Below, in pieces: positions 1-7,634 of a stretch of DNA of 22,543 nucleotides. Position numbers and translations under genes: made by a program. The stretch's first letter is position 1. Every line of letters starts with the position of its first letter. The DNA comes from Flavobacteriaceae bacterium UBA5950 (GTDB lineage Bacteria; Bacteroidota; Bacteroidia; Flavobacteriales; Flavobacteriaceae), in contig DJCM01000010.1 in the NCBI GenBank assembly GCA_002430545.1, positions 2,539 through 25,081 of the forward strand, in the 5' to 3' direction. The notes under the pieces were generated by a model, which saw only the letters and a list, made by a program, of their open reading frames with translations, had not been told where the DNA came from and made no database searches.

Positions 1-207
1 GGTCGAGGCGGAAAAACTGTAACTGTCATCAAAGGATTTATCGGCAATTCAAAAGAACTCAAAGCCATCGAAAAAGAGTTGAAATCACTATGCGCAGTTG
101 GGGGAAGTGTAAAAAACAATGAAATTATCATACAAGGGAATTTTAGAGATAAGATCATGGCACACTTACAAAAGCAAGGACACAATGTGAAACGCGTGGG
201 TGGATGA
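1..207 (+). CDS. SUI1/YciH-family translation initiation factor (C-terminal part)
   Basis: The gene enters from the left edge; 68 codons are visible before TGA at 205-207. The peptide starts GRGGKTVTVIKGF and ends GHNVKRVGG. That matches the end of the SUI1/eIF1 fold (bacterial YciH): the basic GRGGKxVT strand, the acidic and lysine-rich helix (KELKAIEKELKS), a GGSVKNNEIIIQG segment and the closing strand ending in VKRVGG. In eukaryotes and archaea the family acts in start-codon selection; the bacterial role is poorly defined, so the function is inferred from family membership. The stop overlaps the next gene's start (ATGA at 204-207), suggesting co-transcription and translational coupling. 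The start lies outside the window. Confidence 0.88.
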   Translation, partial: GRGGKTVTVIKGFIGNSKELKAIEKELKSLCAVGGSVKNNEIIIQGNFRDKIMAHLQKQGHNVKRVGG

Positions 208-1073
208 ATGCATCAGAACTCATATTGAATGATGATGGCTCCATTTACCATTTAGGAATTAGACCCGAGCATTCTGCCCCTTTTATTATTACTGTTGGAG
301 ACCCTGAACGAGTACCAACAGTGTCTCAATTTTTTGATCGCATTGACTTTCGGCACCTACGAAGAGAAATTTGTATTCATACTGGCAAGCTGGGAAATCA
401 ATCTATAAGTGTTATTTCAACTGGCATGGGTACAGATAACATCGATATAGTCTTCAACGAAATCGATGCTTTGTTTTCTTTTGATCTTAACACAGGAAAA
501 CCTCTTCACTCCCCTACTCCTCTGACTTTTATTCGTTTGGGTACTTCTGGAGCCATTCAGTCTGATATTGCACTGGACAGTTTGGTCGTTGCCAAAGGGG
601 CTATTGGTTTTGACAATTTAATGCATTATTATGACCCAAAAATGAGCGACCACCCCCTTGCCAAAGCACTTCATTCACACATGGGAAATCCAAAAAAAAT
701 CAACCATCCCTACTATGCGTTGGGTGATAAAAGTTTATTGACGGCTTGTATTGATCTTGGTATGCAACAAGGGATTATTGCTACAAATGCAGGTTTTTAT
801 GCGCCACAAGGACGTCATTTGAGAACCCAAAAAGTTGTCGATTCTGACAATCATCATTTATCTCAATTCAAGTATAACAATAGCGTGATCACCAATTTCG
901 ATATGGAAACTGCAGGTATCTATGGCTTGAGTCGTGTTTTGGGGCATAAGGCCATTTCGATTTCTGCCATACTCGCAAATCGAATCAATGGCACATTCTC
1001 TAAAAATCCAGATCAGGCTGTTCATGATATGATCGCAACTGTCACATCTGCAATCAAAGAAGGTAAATTATAG
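204..1073 (+). CDS. Nucleoside phosphorylase (uridine/purine phosphorylase family)
   Basis: This 289-residue protein belongs to the PNP_UDP_1 family, which splits nucleosides with phosphate into base and ribose-1-phosphate in cytosolic nucleoside salvage. Visible motifs are GDPERV at 32-37 (phosphate loop, Gly and Arg), RLGTSGA at 111-117 (phosphate/base strand) and FDMETAGIYGL with Met234-Glu235 (ribose hydroxyl binding). The layout is closest to uridine phosphorylase, but the N-terminal extension and base pocket do not let me fix the substrate; a purine substrate is possible. The start is the ATG at 204, inside the stop of the SUI1 gene; no independent ribosome site is needed if translation is coupled. 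There is no signal peptide. A gene-free 81-base gap follows. Confidence 0.9.
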   Translation: MNASELILNDDGSIYHLGIRPEHSAPFIITVGDPERVPTVSQFFDRIDFRHLRREICIHTGKLGNQSISVISTGMGTDNIDIVFNEIDALFSFDLNTGKPLHSPTPLTFIRLGTSGAIQSDIALDSLVVAKGAIGFDNLMHYYDPKMSDHPLAKALHSHMGNPKKINHPYYALGDKSLLTACIDLGMQQGIIATNAGFYAPQGRHLRTQKVVDSDNHHLSQFKYNNSVITNFDMETAGIYGLSRVLGHKAISISAILANRINGTFSKNPDQAVHDMIATVTSAIKEGKL

Positions 1074-1154
1074 CTTTCAACAATATAATTTTTCATTTTT
1101 TGAAACTGCTTTGGCATAACATATGTTGCATATCCATCACTAGAACCCCAAATC

Positions 1155-1856
1155 ATGAAATATCTTTTTTTCTTTTCCCATTCCTATTTTTTTTCCTGTG
1201 TAACAACTGATTTTGATATAGAGGGAAATGATCTCTTTGATGATAAAACGTAATAATAAATTAAACATTAGAACAAACAGCTGACTATCGAGTTAGCTTT
1301 GTTTTTGATTGGAATAAAACTGACTTTCCAACTGATTACCCATCCTCTGCACATTTCTCACCACTTTTTTGGGTGGGTGCATAAAAAAGATAATACATAT
1401 TTTAATGAGGGCCAACTTGCCTCCAAAGGTATTGAGCAGTTGGCCGAAACAGGAAGTACATCAACGCTAGTGAGTGAGTTCCAAGCCCTCACTGACAACA
1501 ACGAAGGACTATCGACCTACACTGGAAGTGGGCTCAACAGTGGTGTTGGTACTATTTCGATTGACATCACAGTAAACCTTGACTTTCCAGCTGTTTCCTT
1601 AGCATCGATGCTTACACCTAGCCCTGATTGGTTTGTTGTCTGTATCAATGTTAATCTACTTGAAGAAGATGGAGGGTTTGTAATTGAAATAACTGTTGTT
1701 GGTCATGTCTATGACGCTGACACAGAAGAGGGTGATACTTTTTCATTCAACAATGATGAATCATGCCCACAAGAATCCATCAGAGAAATTGTTGAAATAC
1801 CTTTGGGCAATGGCACATTCGTAAAATCTTCGTTGTGTACAGTTGTTTTCACATAA
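1155..1856 (+). pseudogene. Frameshifted Spondin_N-domain lipoprotein
   Basis: Pieces of one protein lie in three frames. ATG at 1155 starts a short lipoprotein-like leader (MKYLFFF..., Cys15) that runs to TAA at 1251, the first of three consecutive stops (1251-1259). A second piece, open from 1265, reads TADYRVSFVFDWNKTDFPTD and on to AHFSPLFWVGA before TAA at 1382. The third piece shares the leader's frame and carries GQLASKGIEQLAE and the hallmark SLASMLTPSPDWFV, ending at 1856. Removing one T from the six-T run at 1365-1370 joins pieces two and three as SPLFGWVHKKDN, the expected Spondin_N order. At least one more net shift is needed between 1251 and 1265. Spondin_N is a beta-sandwich found in secreted proteins. 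Either the gene is decaying or the sequence holds clustered homopolymer errors; other genes here are intact, which favours decay. Confidence 0.82.
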
Positions 1857-1862
1857 CTCTAA

Positions 1863-2528
1863 CTACCAATCAATTGCAGGTCTTCCTATGCTTGTTAGAA
1901 ACGCATTGGCCTGACTAAAATGTCGATTGCCAAACCACAACCCCCTGTTGGCACTCAATGGTGATGGGTGTCCAGAAGTCAAAACCAGGTGGCGTTCTCT
2001 ATCAATTCTTTTGCCTTTTTGCTTTGCATAATTCCCCCACAACATAAAAACAACATGATTGCACTGTGCTGAAATCACATCAATTACAGCATCTGTAAAT
2101 AATTCCCAGCCCTTATTTTGATGACTCCCAGCATTGCTAGCTTCAACTGTTAGGGTTGCATTGAGGAGCAACACCCCCTGAGATGCCCAAGAAGTCAGTG
2201 AGCCATGCTTGGGATATTCCTTACCTGTATCAGACACCAGTTCTTTAAATATATTGACGAGTGATGGTGGATGAGCTATGCCTTCGGGTACTGAAAAACT
2301 CAATCCATGCGCCTGCCCTGCGCCATGATATGGATCTTGACCTAAAATAACAACACGTGTTTGTGGAAGTGGGAAAGAATCCAAAGCATTAAAAATTTGA
2401 CCCGTAGGTGGATAAACAGTCGTCGACTGATAAGCATGTCGCACAAAGTTTGTCAACTCCTTGAAGTATGGTTTTGAAAACTCCTCTGATAAGGCAGCTT
2501 TCCACGACGATTCCAGTTTAACATTCAT
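1863..2528 (-). CDS. ung: Uracil-DNA glycosylase, family 1
   Basis: This 221-residue enzyme removes uracil from DNA to begin base-excision repair. The signature LGQDPYHGAGQAHGLSF places the water-activating Asp at residue 65 and the Tyr that excludes thymine at 67. HPSPLSANRGLWFG carries the catalytic His187 and the minor-groove-reading loop. Length and motif spacing are those of Escherichia coli Ung. An in-frame TTG lies one codon upstream (2531), but I chose the ATG at 2528. The gene converges on the broken spondin gene with a 6-base gap and diverges from mutS2 across 43 bases. Nothing is missing from the active site. Confidence 0.97.
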   Translation of the reverse strand: MNVKLESSWKAALSEEFSKPYFKELTNFVRHAYQSTTVYPPTGQIFNALDSFPLPQTRVVILGQDPYHGAGQAHGLSFSVPEGIAHPPSLVNIFKELVSDTGKEYPKHGSLTSWASQGVLLLNATLTVEASNAGSHQNKGWELFTDAVIDVISAQCNHVVFMLWGNYAKQKGKRIDRERHLVLTSGHPSPLSANRGLWFGNRHFSQANAFLTSIGRPAIDW

Positions 2529-2538
2529 CAAAAAAAGT

Positions 2539-2546
2539 TAGTTTTG
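2539..2546 (+). promoter_or_regulatory. Candidate -7 promoter element of mutS2
   Basis: TAGTTTTG matches the Bacteroidetes sigma-factor -7 consensus TAnnTTTG exactly. Its last base is 25 bases before the mutS2 ATG, leaving a leader of about 20 bases. No clear TTTG or TTG box sits at the usual distance upstream, only TTTA at 2517-2520, so this rests on the -7 match and its position. Confidence 0.45.
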
Positions 2547-2571
2547 CGGTTTCCGAAGGTAAGGAAATGCG

Positions 2572-4731
2572 ATGAAAAAGATAAGCGAAAAGAGTATCAC
2601 CGACTTAGAATTTGATATTGTTCTGCAACAAGCAGCAGAGCGTTGCGCCACTGATCTTGGGAAAAAAGCATTACTTGACCTTCTTCCTTACACTTCGCTG
2701 TCACGTGTTCAAATCGAAATTGAACGTGTGAATGAGTTCAAAAGCTCCTATGCAAGTGAGCACAACATCCCAAACCATGGGTTTGAGTCAATTGATAATG
2801 CATTGGAGTTGCTTTCAGTTGAAAACAGTAAGATCGAGATTGAGTCTTTTCAACACATTGCTCATCTCGCAAAGACAGCACAAACTCTGTTGCGATTTTT
2901 TAAAAAATCAAAACTCTTTTTTCCACAACTTTACAAGTTTGGACAAGAAATTCCGATTGAAAAATCGATCCCAAAAGAAATCGATCGCATCATTGATTGC
3001 TTTGGAGAGATTAGCAATGATGCGTCTGATTCGCTGGCAGTAATTCGCAAAGAGATTGAACGAGTTCGTGGTAAAATCAGTCAGAGTTTTGGATCGGCAA
3101 TGAGTAAATACCAGAGTTCAGGATTTTTGGATGATATCAAAGAAACAGTCGTCTCCAACAGAAGGGTTTTGGCTGTTAAAGCAATGTATCGTCGCAAGGT
3201 GAAAGGTTCTCTGTTGGGGAGTAGCAAAACAGGCAGTATTGTTTACATCGAGCCCCTGGCAGTTGTGCAGTACAGCCAAGAGATGGAAAATCTAATTTAT
3301 GATGAACAAGAAGAAATAGATCTTATTCTACGTGCACTCACCAATTGGATGAGACCCCATGAGGATATTTTAGACAATTATCAACGCTATGCAACTGAAA
3401 TTGATATGATTTGTGCCAAGTCGTTGTATGCGCAACAAATCAATGGGGTGATGCCCAAATTAAATGACACATCTGATTTGGACCTTATAAATGCCTACCA
3501 TCCCCTACTCTATTTGTCAAACAAAGAAAAGAAACAAACCACCCATCCACAGACGATTCATCTGAACAACGAACTCCGAATACTTGTCATTTCTGGTCCA
3601 AATGCTGGAGGGAAAAGTATCACACTAAAAACAATTGGATTGTTGCAACTCATGGTTCAAACTGGATTTTTAGTCCCTGTTGATGAGCAATCGCATATGT
3701 GCATATTTGAAAATGTTCTTACTGATATTGGAGATAACCAATCGATTGAAAACGAATTGAGCACATACAGCTATCGCTTGAAAAATATGAACCGATTTTT
3801 GAAGAAATGCAATGAAAAAAGTCTGTTGTTGATTGATGAGTTTGGCACAGGTTCAGACCCAGAGCTTGGTGGGGCGCTGGCAGAGATTTTCCTGGAGGTT
3901 TTTTATGAGAAAAAAGCACTAGGAGTGATTACTACGCATTACACAAATCTAAAATTGTTAGCAGATGAATTGCCCCACGTTGCAAATGCCAATATGCAAT
4001 TTGATCGGAATAAACTCTCCCCCACCTTTCAACTTGTCACTGGAGAAGCTGGGAGTTCTTTCACCTTTGAAGTTGCGCAAAAAAATGGCATCCCTTACAG
4101 TTTGATCAATCGTGCAAAAAAGAAAATCGAGCGAGGAAAAGTTCGTTTTGATGCGACTCTTGCCAAAATGCAACGTGAGCGTTCTACGATGGCAAAAAAC
4201 ACCAAAGAGTTGCAGGACGAAGCGTTGAAAAGTAAAAAGCAAAACGAAAAATTAGAAACCCTCAATGCGAAAGTAAAAGCGAAATTGGAAAGCTATCAAA
4301 ATCTTTTTGATCAAGATCAACGCATGATTGTTTTGGGAAATAAGCTCAACGATCTTGCTGAGTCCTATTTTCTAAATGAAAAAAAACGACCCTTAGTTGC
4401 TGGACTGCTGCAGATCGTTAAATCTGAAAATGCCAAACGAAAAAAGCAATCTGCTGCGCTGATTCGCAAGAAAAAGGCAGAGAAGAAAAAACTTAAAGTT
4501 GAGGTTGAGAAAAAAATTGAAAAGGTTCGGGTGGAGAAAAAAAATAAACCTAAGCCAGTGGAAAAAAATCGTCCAAAATTGCAATTACACGTCGGTGATC
4601 ACGTTCGTTTGTTCGATGGAAAGGCAGTTGGGACGATTGATCTTTTGGAAAACAATAAAGCCATTGTCAACTACGGAGCCTTCACGACCCAAGTCCACAC
4701 AGACGAATTGGAACTTGTTAAACGATCTTAA
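2572..4731 (+). CDS. mutS2: MutS2-family DNA-binding ATPase lacking the Smr domain
   Basis: This 719-residue protein is a MutS2-type ABC ATPase. MutS2 is not a mismatch-repair enzyme; known members bind branched DNA or collided ribosomes. Order: core and lever helices (about 1-320), Walker A GPNAGGKS at 342-349, Walker B LLLIDEFGTGS with Asp422-Glu423, a long Lys/Glu-rich coiled coil (about 510-665), and a small KOW-like beta domain near 672-716 (GDHVRLFDGKAVG). The C-terminal Smr endonuclease domain of Bacillus MutS2 (about 780 residues) is absent; the chain ends ELELVKRS. Flavobacterial homologues of about 720 residues commonly look like this (from memory). AAGGA at 2561-2565 is a rare Shine-Dalgarno-like site here, 6 bases before the ATG; an ATG at 2567 is out of frame. 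The stop shares a base with the next start. Confidence 0.93.
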   Translation: MKKISEKSITDLEFDIVLQQAAERCATDLGKKALLDLLPYTSLSRVQIEIERVNEFKSSYASEHNIPNHGFESIDNALELLSVENSKIEIESFQHIAHLAKTAQTLLRFFKKSKLFFPQLYKFGQEIPIEKSIPKEIDRIIDCFGEISNDASDSLAVIRKEIERVRGKISQSFGSAMSKYQSSGFLDDIKETVVSNRRVLAVKAMYRRKVKGSLLGSSKTGSIVYIEPLAVVQYSQEMENLIYDEQEEIDLILRALTNWMRPHEDILDNYQRYATEIDMICAKSLYAQQINGVMPKLNDTSDLDLINAYHPLLYLSNKEKKQTTHPQTIHLNNELRILVISGPNAGGKSITLKTIGLLQLMVQTGFLVPVDEQSHMCIFENVLTDIGDNQSIENELSTYSYRLKNMNRFLKKCNEKSLLLIDEFGTGSDPELGGALAEIFLEVFYEKKALGVITTHYTNLKLLADELPHVANANMQFDRNKLSPTFQLVTGEAGSSFTFEVAQKNGIPYSLINRAKKKIERGKVRFDATLAKMQRERSTMAKNTKELQDEALKSKKQNEKLETLNAKVKAKLESYQNLFDQDQRMIVLGNKLNDLAESYFLNEKKRPLVAGLLQIVKSENAKRKKQSAALIRKKKAEKKKLKVEVEKKIEKVRVEKKNKPKPVEKNRPKLQLHVGDHVRLFDGKAVGTIDLLENNKAIVNYGAFTTQVHTDELELVKRS

Positions 4732-5120
4732 TGAATACTTCTCAACATCATGTCATCTTCATCGATGGGGTTTGTGTGTTGTGCAATCGGTTGTCGCGAA
4801 TTCTAATGCGATTGGATTCGAAAAAACAGTTTTTATTCTCAACTCTAGATAGTTCTTTTGCAAAAAAAACACTCTTAGAACCAAAGGAAGACTCAATCGT
4901 GGTGCTTAGTCAAGATGAAATGATTTACACCAAAAGCAAAGCGATTTTATTTATCATTCGTCAACTTCCGTATGTACGTTGGATTGGTATATTATTGAAA
5001 ATTATCCCTGGTTTAGCTTTAGATTATGCATATGACAGGGTTTCAAAAAACAGATACCAATGGTTTGGAAAGCACAACTCCTGCCCTTTGCTCACTGATG
5101 ATCGATTCATCAAAGATTAA
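4731..5120 (+). CDS. DCC-family (DUF393) thiol-disulfide oxidoreductase
   Basis: A 129-residue protein of the DCC/DUF393 family. The defining N-terminal motif is present as FIDGVCVLCNR, giving a CxxC pair at Cys15 and Cys18 on a thioredoxin-like strand-loop-helix. The C-terminal part holds the usual hydrophobic stretch (YVRWIGILLKIIPGLALDYAYD) and the closing RYQWFGKHNSCPL, whose YxWFG-K pattern is typical. Family members are presumed redox proteins, but the substrate is unknown. The ATG overlaps the mutS2 stop by one base (TAATG), so the two are probably translated from one message. No signal peptide is seen. Whether the pairing with mutS2 is functional or just positional cannot be told from sequence. 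Confidence 0.88.
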   Translation: MNTSQHHVIFIDGVCVLCNRLSRILMRLDSKKQFLFSTLDSSFAKKTLLEPKEDSIVVLSQDEMIYTKSKAILFIIRQLPYVRWIGILLKIIPGLALDYAYDRVSKNRYQWFGKHNSCPLLTDDRFIKD

Positions 5121-5208
5121 ATCTATTGAGTCTATCAATTTTACTATATTGCAGTAGTATAAACCCAAATAATTCACCTCATTTAAATTAATTTATTTCT
5201 ATTTTTTT

Positions 5209-6420
5209 ATGAAAAAACTAGCATTATACTGGCAAATCCTCACTGCTTTTACACTGTCCGTTCTTTACGGGCTTTTTTTTAGTGATCATGTTCATCTTGT
5301 TGCATGGATGGGCGACGTCTTTATCAAAGCCCTCAAAATGATTATTATTCCACTGATTTTCACTTCCATTGTTTCAGGGATTGCCAATGTGAGCAGTGGG
5401 GATAATTTGGGAAGATTAGGTATTAAAACCATTGGATATTATCTCAGCACGAGTACTGTTGCTTTATGCATAGGCTTGGTTGTTGTCAACATCTTTAAAC
5501 CAGGTGTTGGTGCTGACTTGGGTTTTGCCAATCAAATCGAAGGGCTCGGCGTTGCAAAAGAGTCTTTTGGGAGTACTCTAATTAATATCGTGCCTGAAAA
5601 TCTTTTTGTTGCCATGGTGGAAAATCAGATGTTATCCATCATCTTTTTTGCAATCCTAATGGGCTTTTTCATCACAAAAATTAAGGACAAAAGCCAAAAA
5701 ATATTACTTGGTTTTTTTGACTCCCTATTCGAATTGATTATGAGAATTACACTTTTCATCATCAAATTTACTCCCTATGGAATCTTTGGAATCGTTGCCA
5801 AACAAATTGCTGAAAACAACGATTTGGGGGAACTCTTTTCGCGTCTAGGTCTATTTATGCTGGTTGTTATCCTTGCACTATTTATTCATGCGTTTATTGT
5901 ATTACCGATCGTGTTGAGAACAATTGGTCGTGTCAATCCTGTCAAGCATTTTAATGCAATGCGGACCCCTTTGATTACTGCTTTCTCAACTTCATCAAGC
6001 AATGCCACATTACCGCTCACAATGAATGCTGTTAAGAAAAACAGTGGTGTTTCTACCAAAATTTCAAGTTTTACATTGCCACTTGGTGCCACAGTTAATA
6101 TGGATGGTACAGCCTTATACGAGCTCGTAGCAGCCATGTTTATCGCTCAAGCTTATGGAATCGAGTTGACGATTACTGAGCAGATCATCGGCGTTTTTAC
6201 TGGGCTATTGGCATCTATCGGAGCAGCAGGAATCCCCATGGCTGGACTTGTCATGATTTCTGTTGTTCTCTCTGCAATGGGCCTTCCCTTAGAGGGAGTT
6301 GGGTTGATCCTCGCTGTCGATCGTATACTAGATATGTTTCGGACAACAGTCAATGTGTGGAGTGATAGCTGTGGAGCAGTCATTATTGCCAAGTCTGAAG
6401 GAGAAAAACTGAAGGTGTAA
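5209..6420 (+). CDS. Dicarboxylate/amino acid:cation symporter (DAACS, GltP-like)
   Basis: This 403-residue membrane protein has the eight-helix plus two-hairpin layout of the glutamate transporter family. Visible landmarks: the HP1 serine-rich tip SSSNATLP, the helix-7 motif NMDGT at 297-301, HP2 (AGIPMAGLVMIS), and helix 8, where Asp371, Asp375, Arg378, Thr379, Asn382 and Asp386 align with GltPh Asp390, Asp394, Arg397, Thr398, Asn401 and Asp405. Keeping Arg378 argues for an acidic substrate (glutamate, aspartate or a C4-dicarboxylate) rather than a neutral amino acid. Uptake is coupled to Na+ or H+ at the inner membrane. It stands alone after an 88-base AT-rich gap (5121-5208) without a clear TAnnTTTG element. 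ATG at 5209 has no Shine-Dalgarno site, as is usual here. Confidence 0.94.
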   Translation: MKKLALYWQILTAFTLSVLYGLFFSDHVHLVAWMGDVFIKALKMIIIPLIFTSIVSGIANVSSGDNLGRLGIKTIGYYLSTSTVALCIGLVVVNIFKPGVGADLGFANQIEGLGVAKESFGSTLINIVPENLFVAMVENQMLSIIFFAILMGFFITKIKDKSQKILLGFFDSLFELIMRITLFIIKFTPYGIFGIVAKQIAENNDLGELFSRLGLFMLVVILALFIHAFIVLPIVLRTIGRVNPVKHFNAMRTPLITAFSTSSSNATLPLTMNAVKKNSGVSTKISSFTLPLGATVNMDGTALYELVAAMFIAQAYGIELTITEQIIGVFTGLLASIGAAGIPMAGLVMISVVLSAMGLPLEGVGLILAVDRILDMFRTTVNVWSDSCGAVIIAKSEGEKLKV

Positions 6421-6442
6421 GTAAACGCTTCTTCAAATCGTG

Positions 6443-6460
6443 ATTTAGCAAAAGCTAAAT
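6443..6460. terminator. Possible hairpin between convergent symporter and aroC
   Basis: ATTTAGC and GCTAAAT form a perfect 7-base-pair stem around an AAAA loop in the short region where two genes converge; the stem contains the aroC stop codon (6455-6457). It could act on both strands, but neither side has a run of Ts after the stem and the stem is AT-rich, so terminator function is uncertain. Confidence 0.3.
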
Positions 6461-7540
6461 ATCATTAAAATCCCCAATGATAGAATTTGTGCGTGCGATC
6501 AGAAAATAATCTGCAAGCACGAGTGATGCCATCGCTTCCACGATAGGCACTGCACGAGGCACTACACAAGGATCGTGTCTGCCTTTACCTTCCATAACAA
6601 CTTCATTTCCAGACTTATCAATCGTGTTTTGATTTTGCATGATGGTTGCAACAGGTTTAAAAGCAACGTTGAAGTAGATGTCCATCCCATTGCTAATCCC
6701 CCCTTGAATACCCCCAGAATAGTTTGTCTTTGTTGTGCCATCGCTGTTAAAAAGGTCATTGTGTTGGCTTCCAAGCCAAGAAGCACCAGCAAAACCACTT
6801 CCATATTCAAATCCTTTGACAGCATTGATCGAAAGCATGGCTTTGCCAAGCTCTGCATGAAGTTTGTCAAACACAGGTTCTCCTAATCCAATCGGAACAT
6901 TTTTAATCACGCAAGTGATGACGCCACCCACTGTGTCACCATCTTTACGAATCTTTTTGATATAACCCTCAATCTTTCCAGCCATTGTTGGATCTGGACA
7001 ACGAACAGGGTTTGATTCGATTGAAGAAAAATCATCAATCAAATGAGGGTTTTCAAGTTTTAAATCTCCAACTGCTGAAACAAAGGCATGGAATTGAACA
7101 CCTGACATAAATTGCTTAGCAATCGAACCAGCGACAACTCGTGCCACTGTTTCGCGAGCAGAGCTTCTCCCCCCACCTCTGTAGTCACGAAAACCATATT
7201 TTTTATCGTATACATAATCGGCATGTGATGGGCGATAGGAGTTTTTTATGTGATCGTAATCTTTTGATTTTTGGTTGCTGTTGTGTATCAAAAAGCCAAT
7301 GGGCGTTCCAGTGGTCATGCCCTCAAAAACGCCAGAATAGATCTCGACGCGATCGGGTTCTTTTCGTTGGGTTACGATTTTCGATTGCCCTGGCTTTCTT
7401 CTGTTCAAATCTGCCTGTATAACATCCTCATCGATTGTGACGCCAGCAGGACAGCCGTCGATAATACCACCAAGGGCAGGACCATGTGATTCGCCAAAAG
7501 TGGTAAGTGTGAAAAGGTGACCAAATGTATTGCCTGCCAT
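6455..7540 (-). CDS. aroC: Chorismate synthase
   Basis: This 361-residue enzyme performs the last shikimate-pathway step: trans-1,4-elimination of phosphate from EPSP to give chorismate, using reduced FMN. It is recognised along its whole length: MAGNTFGHLF at the start, FGESHG with the conserved His, DLNRRKPGQ, PIGFLIHNSNQKSKDY, RPSHADY with the second conserved His, and RDYRGGGRSSARET, the FMN/substrate arginine loop. The length matches the E. coli enzyme (361). It starts at the ATG at 7540 with a perfect TATTTTTG element just upstream and stands as a single gene, divergent from the TlpA-like gene and convergent with the symporter. No other aro genes are adjacent, so aromatic synthesis is not organised as an operon here. 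Confidence 0.97.
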   Translation of the reverse strand: MAGNTFGHLFTLTTFGESHGPALGGIIDGCPAGVTIDEDVIQADLNRRKPGQSKIVTQRKEPDRVEIYSGVFEGMTTGTPIGFLIHNSNQKSKDYDHIKNSYRPSHADYVYDKKYGFRDYRGGGRSSARETVARVVAGSIAKQFMSGVQFHAFVSAVGDLKLENPHLIDDFSSIESNPVRCPDPTMAGKIEGYIKKIRKDGDTVGGVITCVIKNVPIGLGEPVFDKLHAELGKAMLSINAVKGFEYGSGFAGASWLGSQHNDLFNSDGTTKTNYSGGIQGGISNGMDIYFNVAFKPVATIMQNQNTIDKSGNEVVMEGKGRHDPCVVPRAVPIVEAMASLVLADYFLIARTNSIIGDFNDI

Positions 7541-7554
7541 ATCAAAAGTTTTGG

Positions 7555-7562
7555 CAAAAATA
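7555..7562 (-). promoter_or_regulatory. Candidate -7 promoter element of aroC
   Basis: On the minus strand this reads TATTTTTG, an exact TAnnTTTG match, with its last base 14 bases before the aroC ATG. No good TTTG box is visible at 17-23 bases upstream. Position in a 94-base divergent gap, with a partner on the other strand at 7614-7621, supports it. Confidence 0.5.
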
Positions 7563-7613
7563 CGATGATTTTATGTAATGTCTTATATCTAATGCGAATC
7601 GCAAAACATTACT

Positions 7614-7621
7614 TACCTTTG
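7614..7621 (+). promoter_or_regulatory. Candidate -7 promoter element of the TlpA-like gene
   Basis: TACCTTTG matches TAnnTTTG exactly and ends 13 bases before the ATG at 7635, leaving a leader of fewer than ten bases. An upstream TTTG box at the usual spacing was not found. Confidence 0.5.
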
Positions 7622-7634
7622 AAAAAAAATAAAT

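Noticed and set aside
1075..1105. TTTCAA ... TTGAAA inverted repeat after the nucleoside phosphorylase gene
   Set aside because: A 6-base AT-rich stem with a 19-base loop and no T run after it; too weak for a terminator call.
1299..1856. An apparently intact 185-residue open frame starting from TTG at 1299
   Set aside because: It begins inside the Spondin_N domain and its first 25 or so residues are an off-frame reading of the true sequence (TADYRVSFVFDWNK is in another frame); it is a fragment of the broken gene, not a complete gene.
5125..5139. ATTGA-gtcta-TCAAT hairpin followed by TTT after the DCC gene
   Set aside because: Five-base AT-rich stem; a terminator is possible but not supportable.
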